A stretch of DNA of 33,500 bases from Glandiceps talaboti (taxonomy: Eukaryota > Hemichordata > Enteropneusta > Spengelidae), in NCBI RefSeq assembly GCF_964340395.1, contig NC_135558.1, positions 15,993,271 to 16,026,770 on the forward strand. The letters are read 5' to 3'. How positions within the stretch are numbered: the first letter of the stretch is position 1; each line of letters opens with the position of its first letter. The translations under genes were made by a program, and so were the position numbers. Below are positions 21,596 through 32,040 of this stretch, one piece after another. The notes under the pieces were generated by a model. It saw only the letters and a list, made by a program, of their open reading frames with translations. It searched no databases and had not been told where the DNA came from.

Positions 21596-21958
21596 GGAAT
21601 AATAATAATAATGTTAGTTTTTATATAGCGCTTTCCCACCCTGTGCTCAAAGCGCTTTACAATTATTACCCCTGGCATGAATCTATACCACCACAACAGC
21701 CCTCTACTTCAACGCTCTGGGGAGCATACAATCCATCGCAGCCTCGATAAGAACACATAGGATTAAAGCATTCACATTGCAACCTCTATCCTACCAGGTC
21801 CCCCAATTATACAGCTGGGTTGACCAAGACACAGTCATGATTCAAATCTTTACCCAAGTACTTTACCCGTTCAGAAAGAAATGTCAGCGACGGAGCTCAA
21901 ACCTGTAACATACCGATTCCAAGCTGGCCACTCTAACCACTCGCCCATCATGACTCCG
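21596..21958 (-). mobile_element. tRNA-derived SINE (minus strand)
   Basis: On the minus strand it starts 'ggagtcatgatgggcgagtg' and 'gttagagtggcc', an A-box-like segment as in Leu/Ser-type tRNAs. Then comes 'acaggtttgagctcc' (B box, consensus GGTTCGANTCC with one change). The body is 'ggttgcaatgtgaatgcttt' and 'cgctttgagcacagggtggg', and the tail is (ATT)n, seen here as 'aataataataataatg'. The order of A box, B box, unrelated body and simple repeat tail defines a Pol III SINE. It is about 363 bp and in the same orientation as the copy 1.1 kb upstream. Confidence 0.85.
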
Positions 21959-22248
21959 TTATCACAAAGCAATTACGCATATACTAGCTTTTTGGTAAAT
22001 AATACAGCAATACCATAATAGTCATTTATAAGTGACATCCACAATGACAGTTATATGGCTAGAACATGGTATATTAAATCTAATGTTTTTGTATTTTCTG
22101 GAGTCAGGGGAGATTACGATATTCATCCCTACCATTAAGGTAGAAACGGCCTTAGGGAGTCATTTGGTAATACTCTACATGGATATATACTTTGTATTTT
22201 TTTGTTAGCTTTGCTGCATGAAAGCAGGTGTGTACCATTATACCACCA

Positions 22249-22418
22249 GTGTGCCCTCTAAGCCAATCTGACACGCCACTGACGCACACAATTTCTAGTG
22301 ACGCACCAAAATTCGATGTTCCCCTATCTCTTACTATGTGGTGACTCGCAAGAAATGCCAGTTTTTATCATTTTGACTCACAACAACAACAAAAATGAGG
22401 CCATCGTTAGAGGGCATA
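22249..22418. mobile_element. 170-bp MITE-like element with TGCCCTCTAA termini
   Basis: 'agtgtgccctctaagcc' (from 22249) faces 'gttagagggca' (ending 22416), a 10-bp perfect inverted terminus TGCCCTCTAA. The core contains 'gacgcaccaaaattcgatgt', 'tcccctatctcttactatgt' and 'ggtgactcgcaag'. A larger relative with a triplicated core occurs at 28785-29273. The superfamily is not certain, and no target-site duplication is seen. Confidence 0.7.
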
Positions 22419-22424
22419 ATAAAA

Positions 22425-22690
22425 TGCACAAGCCAAGTTGAACAAAAAAATATGGAATATATACTCTGGTCGTTCTTCTTCACAACAACATGAGTCTATC
22501 ATGACTACACACGTCTATATCACTGGTTCTGCTGTATTCGAAATTCAAGATAAAACGTTCAAAATTGCCATTACTTTCCCCGATTTTCTTTGATATTACT
22601 GGTGCTGGTATAGTTATGTTATTCTCCAATATTTTTCTTCATTCAGCCGGAAAATACTCATGACCTAAGGGAAATTGATAATACAGCGCC
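22425..22690 (-). repeat. Interspersed repeat, family A copy 2 (inverted)
   Basis: This is the reverse complement of 19965-20215: 'gcacaagccaagttgaacaa', 'atatggaatatatactctgg', 'ctggtgctggtatagttatg' and 'gaaaatactcatgacctaag'. It directly follows the TGCCCTCTAA element. The two copies form an inverted pair with a spacer of about 2.2 kb that holds both minus-strand SINEs. Confidence 0.72.
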
Positions 22691-23189
22691 CTCACTCAAA
22701 TTGGGGGTATGATCACCTCATTGTACAATTTCTTAAGAGATTTGTCCCTTGGTATTCTGTAGAAGTGTAAATTAGGGGGATGTTTTTTGTATTGTTCAGA
22801 CATCAAGGAAAGCAGCAGTGCTCTATGATTAACCAAGTAACCTATACCATGTATACCCCCAAGGTACACACAGACAGGAAGTAGAGCACCACCATGCCAA
22901 ATTTTTATAAAGACCTATTCATTAAGATTGTCAGACTAATTTCAAATACTAACTTTTGTAACAGAATGTTTGCGCGACATCTATAAACAACTAATTTTTT
23001 GTTACTTCATGACTATGGTCAATAATAAACTATACCCTAGTGAATTATGAATACAGTTAGTTGAGTCAGGAAAAATTCTCTGGAAATAAATTGTTTTCAA
23101 TACGAAGTAGAAAAAAAGTCATTCAAATGTAATCAGTTCTTATCATAATATCACATGACAAAGACTCCAGGAAGGTTTATATTGACATG

Positions 23190-23595
23190 TATAATTCAAT
23201 AACTCAATGAGGCACTTTTGTCTCCCCCTACCTCAATCCAATGCAACCACCCCTCCCCCTCACTATCTACACACACCATCGTTCTTTGATCAATCATGTA
23301 CCATAAGTACCTGGGTTTACTTTCTTTACTGTAAACTAAGTGCTACAGCCTATGCTTAAAATATGCACTATCCATTCACATCTCAACCCAGCTGCCCCCA
23401 CCCTATGCACCTTCACCAGCACACACCCCCCCCTCCCATCAACACCAACACCACCCACCTACATACCTCATCCATCCATTGATTCATCTTGTATAATAAT
23501 TAACATATGTACTTTCATTGTGGCCAATTAAATGATACATTAACATATCTAAAAATGGGTACTTCCGTCTTCCCCTATCTCTATCCAGATCCCAG
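23190..23595. repeat. Larger tandem unit, copies before the 28-bp array
   Basis: About 200-bp units have the order: 'tctccccctacctcaatcca', CA/C-rich segment, 'atcatgtaccataagtacct', 'actaagtg', 'tacagcctat...aaaatatgcact'. The phrases recur at 23395-23590 ('caacccagctgcccccaccc', 'cttgtataataattaacata', 'aacatatctaaaaatgggta', 'cttcccctatctctatccag'). The same order recurs after the array at 25479-25780. Confidence 0.7.
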
Positions 23596-25478
23596 CCCAC
23601 CCACCCACAGCCCTGACTTTCACACAACCCACCCACAGCCCTGACTTTCACACAACCCACCCCCAGCCCTGACTTTCACACAACCCACCCCCAGCCCTGA
23701 CCTTCACACAACCCACCCACAGCCCTGACTTTCACACAACCCACCCCCAGCCCTGACTTTCACACAACCCACCCACAGCCCTGACTTTCACACAACCCAC
23801 CCACAGCCCTGACTTTCACACAACCCACCCCCAGCCCTGACTTTCACACAACCCACCCACAGCCCTGACCTTCACACAACCCACCCACAGCCCTGACTTT
23901 CACACGACCCACCCACAGCCCTGACTTTCACACAACCAACCCACAGCCCTGACTTTCACACAACCCACCCCCAGCCCTGACTTTCACACAACCCACCCAC
24001 AGCCCTGACTTTCACACAACCAACCCACAGCCCTGACTTTCACACAACCAACCCACAGCCCTGACCTTCACACAACCCACCCACAGCCCTGACTTTCACA
24101 CAACCAACCCACAGCCCTGACTTTCACACTACCCACCCACAGCCCTGACTTTCACACAACCCACCCACAGCCCTGACTTTCACACAACCCACCTACAGCC
24201 CTGACTTTCACACAACCCACCTACAGCCCTGACTTTCACACAGCCCTGACCTTCACACAACCCACCCACAGCCCTGACTTTCACACAACCCACCCACAGC
24301 CCTGACTTTCACACAACCCACCCCCAGCCCTGACCTTCACACAACCCACCCACAGCCCTGACTTTCACACAACCCACCTACAGCCCTGACTTTCACACAA
24401 CCTACCCCCAGCCCTGACCTTCACACAACCCACCCACAGCCCTGACTTTCACACAACCCACCCCCAGCCCTGACCTTCACACAACCCACCCCCAGCCCTG
24501 ACCTTCACACAACCCACCCACAGCCCTGACTTTCACACAACCCACCCACAGCCCTGACTTTCACACAACCCACCTACAGCCCTGACTTTCACACAACCCA
24601 CCTACAGCCCTGACTTTCACACAGCCCTGAATTTCACACAACCCACCCACAGCCCTGACTTTCACACAACCCACCCACAGCCCTGAATTTCACACAACCC
24701 ACCCACAGCCCTGAATTTCACACAACCCACCTACAGCCCTGACTTTCACACAACCCACCTACAGCCCTGACTTTCACACAGCCCTGACCTTCACACAACC
24801 CACCCACAGCCCTGACTTTCACACGACCCACCCACAGCCCTGACTTTCACACAACCCACCCACAGCCCTGACTTTCACACAACCCACCTACAGCCCTGAC
24901 TTTCACACAACCCACCTACAGCCCTGACTTTCACACAGCCCTAAATTTCACACAACCCACCCACAGCCCAGACCTTCACACAACCCACCCACAGCCCTGA
25001 CTTTCACAGAACCCACCCACAGCCCTCACCTTCACACAACCCACCCACAGCCCTCACCTTCATACAACCCACCCACAGCCCTGACTTTCACACAACCCAC
25101 CCACAGCCCTGACTTTCACACAACCCACCCACAGCCCTGACTTTCACACAACCCAGACCTTCACACACCCCACCCACAGCCCAGACCTTCACACAACCCA
25201 CCCACAGCCCTGACCGTCACACAACCCACCCACAGCCCAGACCTTCACACAACCCACCCACAGCCCAGACCTTCACACAACCCACCCACAGCCCTGACCG
25301 TCACACAACCCACCCACAGCCCAGACCTTCACACAACCCACCCACAGCCCAGACCTTCACACAACCCACCCACAGCCCTGACCGTCACACAACCCACCCA
25401 CAGCCCAGACCTTCACACAACCCACCCACAGCCCAGACCTTCACACAACCCACCCACAGCCCTGACCTTCACACAACC
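23596..25478. repeat. 28-bp minisatellite, about 67 copies
   Basis: The unit is 'ccctgactttcacacaaccc' followed by 'acccacag' (28 bp), repeated over about 1.88 kb. Main variants are ccctgaCCttc, cccAgaccttc, ccctgaccGtc, cccacccCCag, ccAacccacag and cccacctacag. Two higher-order patterns are visible. A truncated junction 'tcacacagccctga' preceded by two 'cctacag' units recurs near 24236, 24622, 24776 and 24934. At the 3' end (about 25170-25450) a three-unit cycle cagacc / cagacc / ctgaccg repeats every 84 bp. 28 is not a multiple of 3, so this is not a repeat-protein gene. It is C-rich on the sense strand and G-tract-rich on the other. Confidence 0.97.
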
Positions 25479-25785
25479 CAGCTCCAGACCTGCATTCTCA
25501 CCTACACACTCATCTATCCTTTGCATCACCATGTACCATACTTACATACTAAGGTTTCCTATCAATGCAGTCAGCTGAGTGGTACAACATATCTAAAAAT
25601 GAGCACTTTCAATCTCCCCCTATGTCAACCCAGCCCCCCCCCCCACACACACACACACACAACCCAGTTCGCCACACCCACACCCCAACCATGAGCCACC
25701 GTGTACCATAATAACCTACATTATGTACTAAGATTTCCTGACTTTGCAGCTAACTGAATTCTACAACCTATATCAAAATGCTTGT
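25479..25785. repeat. Larger tandem unit, copies after the 28-bp array
   Basis: 'tgcatcaccatgtaccatac', 'tactaaggtttcctatcaat', 'gcagtcagctgagtggtaca', 'acatatctaaaaatgagcac' and 'tctccccctatgtcaaccca' are followed by a poly-C/(CA)n tract (25634-25660). A second round then follows: 'caccgtgtaccataataacc', 'tactaagatttcctgacttt' and 'gcagctaactgaattctaca'. These match the units at 23190-23595, so the 28-bp satellite is an expansion within one unit's C/CA-rich segment. Confidence 0.72.
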
Positions 25786-27234
25786 TGAGGTCATGGTGTT
25801 ATATTATCTCATTAAACTCAAAATTTAATACATTCTTGCATAAATTTAAACATGTTACTAAAGCAGTGCCCCTATGAATACAAATATTTTCATCCATTTT
25901 GACTTGTTTTGCCCCAAAATAAGACTCAATATTATTTCAGAGTGTTGCCCATCAATTATGAAAAGAATCAAGCCATTTTTTTACAGAATTTGAATTCTAT
26001 GAGGTACACATGATTTGGTACACCGTCCTTCCCATGGCTGAGTCTAAATTGGTAGTAGCCGTTCGACGAAGCTTTATATGGTCGATAAATCGTCTCATTT
26101 TTACATCATGAAAATTACATTTTTGATTTTTGAGTAGTAATTTGGAATCAATTAGAGGAATTGAAAACAAAAAAAAGGTAGATTTTACCCTTAGATTTGA
26201 TGATGTACTGTTGATGGCAATGATTGCTGTGATTACAGGAAACGTTGCCTAGATATTCATCATGTATTTTATGATGTCAGGCCATACATATAGAATTTTA
26301 CGTTTACCCAAACATTTGATATTACTTTTGTGTTTGAAGTTGTGCAGTGATTATCGTTTGTTTCTTACCATATGATATAAGTGTGCGATGGTAAAAAAAA
26401 AAAGTGAATTCGGATCAATGTTTGTTATCGTACAGGAAAAGTGAGAAATAGAAGCAGAAAAAAAGGTTTGGAAAGGACGAAACAGTTTTGAAAGGGTATA
26501 GACACAGTATTTGTAGGCTAAAGTCATCTCAGTGTCAAACAGTGTTATTGTTTGTATATGTCCTTTGTACAGTTGATTGCCAGTAGATACAACAAAGTAT
26601 GCAATGTACAACTGAACACAAAAAAGTGTGCTAGGTACATCAATTGCAAAACATGCCGATGGAAAGATGCTTCCTATTCGTGAAAAAATAGATTTTTTTT
26701 TTTACTACAAACTGCCCTGGGTTGTTTAGTATGTAAGAGTAGTAGATGATAGTAGTTGTTTTAACTCTCCTGTGCACTACAGCAGAAATTGTTCAGCTCT
26801 TTGGGCATCATAAAAAAAAGTGGTTTTTATGCTGGTGTAGATTGACAAACATAAAATTAGATTTGTATGGCCTAATTTGTCAAAACCTCGTAATGGTAAT
26901 GATGACATTACTAGATCAATGGCATTCTAATCTAATATACAAATCTATTATCCATGATTGATTGCGCTGATGTCAGAAAAATTATATGCAATATCACAGT
27001 GGTTCTGGTGGAAAGAAAAAAAAAACGATCGTAAAATAGTCCAAGAAAAAAAGCATATCGTACAAAGTATCACCATAGTTTGTTTACACTTTCAATGCTT
27101 ATCTTTTTTAAATACCATTTAGTAAGTAAAGATATCTGTACATTTTAACCCCAGTAGCTATTTCCATTTCAAATTTGTGTAAAAAGTTTACTCAAGAGTT
27201 GTAAGATGTTTTACACAGTGCATGATCTGATGCG

Positions 27235-27242
27235 TGACGTCA
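27235..27242. promoter_or_regulatory. Perfect CRE palindrome TGACGTCA
   Basis: This is the full 8-bp CREB/ATF consensus, in 'gatgcgtgacgtcagagaat'. It is deep in an intron with no promoter evidence nearby, so function is unproven. It lies 50 bp before the octamer-containing repeat. Confidence 0.35.
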
Positions 27243-27284
27243 GAGAATATTCATAGCATACAATTTGCACACACACAGCAATAA

Positions 27285-27590
27285 TGATCAATGAGTATTC
27301 CTCATTGATAAAACATTAGCATAAAATTTGCATACACAATACTGGGTCAGTGAATCTCTGCCATTAATAAACATTAGCATAAAATTTGCATACACAATAC
27401 TGGGTCAATGAATCTCTCTCATTGATAAAATATTAGCATAAAATTTGCATACACAACACTGGGTCAGTGAATCTTTGCCATTAAAAAACATTAGCATAAA
27501 ATTTGCATACACAATACTGGGTCAATGAATCTCTCTCATTGATAAAACATTAGCATATAATTTGCATACATAATACTGGGTCACTGGCAA
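27285..27590. repeat. 58/59-bp tandem repeat, five units, each with an octamer motif
   Basis: 'ttagcataaaatttgcat' occurs at 27316, 27374, 27433, 27491 and 27550 (spacing 58, 59, 58, 59). Two unit types alternate: '...ctctcattgataaaa' and '...ctgccattaataaa'. The array is therefore built from a 117-bp dimer. Each unit contains ATTTGCAT, the exact POU/octamer site (rc ATGCAAAT), and 'atactgggtca'. Confidence 0.93.
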
Positions 27591-27773
27591 GCTGAATGGA
27601 TTGTTCTGAGATTTTCTGCATACACCATGATAAAGATTTTTCTCAATCTGTTAAAGTAATTTTTATATGTATTTTCAAGTATCAAATTATGACAACGTGA
27701 CAATGATAGAAGTAAAACCTGATAGCTAACAGACACCTTTCAATTATGGATTGATGTTCCATCACACAGGTGC

Positions 27774-27901
27774 TCGTGAAGTTGCTTATAGAGTGAGTTA
27801 CCGAGTAGTGAGCTATTGTAAGTATACGTAGTTCACTGTTCGGTCTGACAACCACACTTTCATAGTTCACTATAATATAGCAAATTCACAAGCACCTGTG
27901 T
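27774..27901. mobile_element. 128-bp foldback element
   Basis: 'acacaggtgctcgtgaagtt' (27774) is mirrored by 'gcaaattcacaagcacctgt' ending at 27901. The complementarity continues less perfectly inward ('gagtgagttac' against rc 'tatagtgaact'). It is a short non-coding palindrome, compatible with a small MITE. Confidence 0.7.
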
Positions 27902-28784
27902 TCCAGCCTTCTGTGATTAGCCATAACCCATGATAAGTAACTGTAATTATGAACCCCATCAACTATAATTTGGTACCCTGACATCATTCAGGTTTCTGTC
28001 TGACCACAGTTCTTGTTATAAAAACCATTCTGAACTTGCATTGTAATTTACAGCAATACAAAGGTACAAAAGCTGTGCAGGATCAGCAGGGGGGTTTTTA
28101 GTAATTGCAGATAGTGGTTGATGGGACAGGTATTCATACAATGAAAATTTAGAGCCGTGAAAAACTTGACACATGGCATTGTGAGATACACAATCATCGG
28201 CACAGCATGCAACGTTGCTTTAACTTTTCAGCTGCAGGAACTAAAAGTAACATTCTGTAGTGTGTTCGGTGTAGCTTCGTCACCGCTTTTAGACACTGAA
28301 ATTAACATAAAACCAGCGCTGATAATATTCCCTCTATTGTTAAAACAAAACCTGTGGTTTGGGTCAAAATGATAAAAACAGGCATGTCATCATATTAATA
28401 AGAGATAAGGGAGCCCCAAATTTTGGTGTCTCACAAAATAATTACAGAGTGATAGTAGTGTGTCAAATTGGGTTACTGGGTATGTAAATTGACCATGGCT
28501 TGATTTAATACTGCATTGATGTCGGCACAACACCAATGCCAGATGAGTCAACAAGGCTCTTGTGTTTGGTTAGTATAACTCCAACCTACTCTTGCCAACT
28601 AAGATGTTAAAACTCACGTTCCAGTAGGGCTGGATCAAACAAGACACTCAATCTGATTAAAATCTTGAGTACCCGCAATCTGATTAAAATCTTATAACAA
28701 GATTAGATTCGCATTTCGTATGACTACAAAGATTTTTATTTGCATACTTTTGAGTGTATTTGTCTTCATTGTGGATACCCAACC

Positions 28785-29273
28785 AGTATGTCCTCTAAAG
28801 CTACCATTTAATGCACCACTGTCACACAACAATTTATTGTAACCAGCAAAAAATTTGCTGTTACATGTACCTTACCCCTTACTACATGTGTATGTGATGG
28901 CAAGTGTGTCGTCTACTGTAAATTGATTCACCACTGTCACACAGCAATTTATTGCGGCCTGCCAAAATGTGGTGTTCCCCTAGTACTATGTGGTGACACA
29001 TCCTCTATATATGCCATTTGATTGCACCACTGTCACGCGACAATTTCTTATATCCTACCAAAGTTTTGTGTTCCCCTACCCATAACTATGTGATGACAAG
29101 TATGTTCGCCATTAAAGTCAGTTGGACGCACCAATGAATCTTGATACAGAGCAGTTTCTGGAGACATAGCAAAACCCGGTTTCCTCCTCTCCTTTGCTAA
29201 GTGTTGCCTCACAAGAAAACATACTTTATCACACACCCATAATATAAATTGTGTCTTTCTTAGAAGGCACACT
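28785..29273. mobile_element. TGCCCTCTAA-family element with triplicated core
   Basis: The left end is 'agtatgtcctctaaag'. The right end in reverse complement is 'agtgtgccttctaagaaaga', matching the 'agtgtgccctctaagcc' terminus at 22249. Inside, 'caccactgtcacacaacaat' style blocks start at 28814, 28929 and 29025, with a partial one at 29129. Each block is followed by 'tttgtgttcccctac...actatgtgatgac', the same core phrase as at 22310-22345. One element therefore appears to have gained internal tandem copies. Confidence 0.7.
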
Positions 29274-29294
29274 ATACCCAACACGTCTTTAGAT

Positions 29295-29352
29295 ATTATT
29301 CCCCAATATTTTCAGTTGCTCAGCCAAGAAAATTATGAGTGATCTGAGGGGC
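29295..29352 (+). repeat. Family A head fragment
   Basis: 'attattccccaatattttca' with 'cagccaagaaaattatgagt' and 'gatctgaggggcc' matches the start of 19858-20225. It sits immediately after the TGCCCTCTAA-family element, the mirror of the adjacency seen near 22420. Confidence 0.65.
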
Positions 29353-29486
29353 CTTATTATGACTTCAAGCTTAAGACGAGAGTAGTTGATTTTTCAGTTC
29401 AAAGATGTGTTGCATCAAACGACATTGCTATTGCTTGGAACCAGCAACAAGTATTTTGCCAAAACACATGATGTATTTTGTATATT

Positions 29487-29762
29487 GGGGTTGTCGGTGG
29501 TCGAGTGGTTAGCTCGTACACCTCTTACCTCTTCAGCCTAGGTTCGAACCCGCCGGGGGTCAGCCGGGATTTGATTTAAAATTTAGCCAGGTCTGTATGT
29601 AAGAAGGGTGGTGCTCAGTTTGACCCAGCTGAACAATGTAGGGTTTCCCCGGGTACTCCGGTTTCCTCCTGCTTCTTCAACACAAGGGCGCTACTCTTGC
29701 GACCATTCAACAAATTTCTGAATTTATTTGGACGAATAAAGATTAGTATTATTATTATTTTC
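29487..29762 (+). mobile_element. tRNA-derived SINE (plus strand), second family
   Basis: It begins 'ggggttgtcggtggtcgagt' and 'ggttagctcgtacacc' (A box). 'ggttcgaacccg' at 29541 is a perfect B-box core. The body includes 'gggtttccccgggtactccg' and 'gtttcctcctgcttc', a phrase resembling the conserved central domain of widespread animal SINEs. It ends 'gaataaagattagtattatt' then (ATT)n. The body differs from the two minus-strand SINEs, so this is a separate family with the same type of tail. Confidence 0.88.
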
Positions 29763-30229
29763 TAGGCTTCGTGAAATACAGTTTGAAAATCACCTTCATC
29801 ACTATGTTGAGCAGACATCATTCTGCCTCAGTGGTATTAATTTTGATTTATAAAGTTATCATGTACTCTTCAATTCCAGAGTTCAGTCCATACCACCGTA
29901 ATACTTTAACGAATAGATTTAATATGATGATAATTATGATAGTGAATCCTCTGAGTTGGTATCAAATAAGTTATTATTCTGTTCAACACTCTGAGATAAA
30001 ACATTTATTTTAATACAAAAAATTACTAATGGAGTACTAAATGTGTGAGATCGTGCTCTATGATATAATATATTATATTAAATCAACAATATGGTTGGTA
30101 TCATGTAAATTGGAAGTGTTTAGATTTTGGTATTTTTTTTTTACAACTTTCATTTTCAAAATCAAGTTTTGTACAAATTTGACGGTGCAGCATCAAAATA
30201 TATTTATTTTCTCTTCATTTTCAATTTCC

Positions 30230-30560
30230 AAAACTTTTGCACAAGTCATGCACACTAACAAAAAAAAGTCACTGCCACAATATTTATAATGTAGTCTGCA
30301 TATTTGTGAATTTGCATATTCATGATGTATTTTACATATTCAGGATGTCTTGCAATCGTAACCCATAATTTAAATAGCGTACTTGTGTATAAAAAGTCAT
30401 TCTCTATGTCTATAGCTTATACACAAGTACTACACACTGCTCAAAGAAAGTCACTGACACAATATTTGCATAGTTAATAATAATGGAATCTGCATATTCA
30501 TGATTAATATGCATACTTAAATTGTTGCATATTCATTATGTAATTTGCATATTCAGAGTA
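30230..30560. repeat. Duplicated block rich in TGCATATTCA motifs
   Basis: 'acaagtcatgcacactaaca' and 'aagtcactgccacaatattt' (30241-30285) recur as 'acaagtactacacactgctc' and 'aagtcactgacacaatattt' (30423-30468). Both copies are followed by clusters of 'tgcatattca' (five or so in total, including 'aatttgcatattcatgat' and 'aatttgcatattcagagt'). The unit is about 182 bp. Confidence 0.7.
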
Positions 30561-31124
30561 TCTTTTGCTGCCTTCAGTTTGAATTAAACTTCATTGTACT
30601 CACAAATATCTGCGTTGAGGATGTCAAACTACCCAAAGTGAAATATGAGGTTGTTTTTATAGAGAACTGAAGAGAAGTAGACATAAAATAAATTGAATTA
30701 GTCAGAAATTTAATTTGACTTGGATTACAATTGTAGACACAGAAAATATTGAAAGTACCAGCATTGCCAAATAAATGATCTCATTTATTTGACAAAGTAC
30801 AAGATTAATGGAACAGTTTTAGCTCAAGTTCCGGCCATATTTTTTTTTTGCATTTTCATAATAATTGTATATGTGTTACATTTGCTGGTATTTCAAGTTT
30901 GATAGTGATACAGTGCATCAAGGTAGTGGAGTTTTTCCATAGAGACTCAGACACTATTTTATGCAATTATAGAAAATGTGACACAATTTTTGATGGAAAC
31001 ATTTTGGCAGGAAATTTTAGGAATGATTTTGACAGAACTTGACTGTGTATTGATGGGAAAATGTTGCCAAAAAAATATCGATTTTGTTGTGATGCTATTT
31101 GTATACTTTTTGTGGAAAAAACTC

Positions 31125-31325
31125 TAAATGAAATTTTTGGCGGGAAAATATTTGAAACAATTTTTGGTTCAAATTTTTTGAAAATTTTTTTTATGGGAAA
31201 TTAATTTGAACAATTTTGGACGGGAATTTTTGTAGTGAAAATGTGGAACATTTTTTCCAGTCAAATTTTTGACGTGAGACACTTTTTTTTGTGGGAAGAC
31301 TGAAAATCTTTGGAGGGAATTTCTT
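31125..31325. repeat. Degenerate 'tttttgg-gggaaa' low-complexity array
   Basis: Variants of 'aaatttttggcgggaaaata' recur: 'caatttttggttcaaatttt', 'ttttttatgggaaattaatt', 'caattttggacgggaatttt' and 'ttttttttgtgggaagactg'. The 20-40 bp period is irregular. This is an eroded simple array, T/A-rich with GGGA islands. Confidence 0.5.
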
Positions 31326-32040
31326 GTTCATAATAAGTGAAATTGAGCTCCAAACATACGTAACCAGCACTTGTGCCGTATACTTGTTTAATTCAACCTA
31401 GGTATAAGACACAGTAAGGGGGTTGTCTAATGACATTGTTTATAACTTCCGTGTCTCGGACTGAATTTGTCTGAAATCATAACAATTCAATCGGTTTCAT
31501 GCATTCTACCGTGTCCTATTCATTTCCTCAACTGTCACATAATGTTTGACACGTCATTGAGTTGATGAAAAGACCAATAAAATGAAATAAAATGTTTCTC
31601 GTAGCCTCGGGTGCATATAGAACCGACCTAACCAGGATAATGAGATGGCGAGAGGACAGAAAAATGAGGCTGATAAAAAAGAAAATGAGCGTTTAATGAT
31701 TATTTCCGTGACTGTGACAAAACCAGACAATGTCATATTGACGTCGATAATTTTCGTTTCTTGATCCTGATGGAGCCAAAGGTTCTTGTGTTCCACATTT
31801 TTAGACATTTGTTCATGCATGATTGTCCACCAAATGAAAACAAGTCTGAATTTTCCGATCTTCCGTAAACTAATCGTCCTAATTAGATAACATTTCAGAA
31901 GATGTATTTTTTTTCCCTTTTTAACCCCATAAGTTGGGTTATTTTGTGAAACTTTACATAATTATAGTTTAGACCTTAACAGGAAGATTTTAAAATAAGT
32001 AAGGTCAATTTGGTCACATTGAACATTTAAACATTTTAGG

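Noticed and set aside
21880-21958. A functional minus-strand tRNA gene
   Set aside because: The B box is imperfect, the same head plus body recurs 1.1 kb away, and an (ATT)n tail is present. It is a SINE head.
23596-25478. Regular 28-bp repeats resembling a CRISPR array
   Set aside because: Units are directly contiguous with no unique spacers, the context is an animal gene intron, and variants grade into each other. It is a minisatellite.
29048-29284. 78-residue minus-strand frame
   Set aside because: It lies across the terminus and core of the TGCCCTCTAA-family repeat and has no transposase motif.
29487-29570. A functional tRNA gene (A and B boxes)
   Set aside because: The segment cannot close a tRNA acceptor stem, and it continues into a SINE body with an (ATT)n tail.
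31554-31820. 88-residue minus-strand frame with hydrophobic C-terminal part
   Set aside because: There is no recognisable domain, start context or splice signals; this length is expected by chance in 33 kb of six-frame translation.
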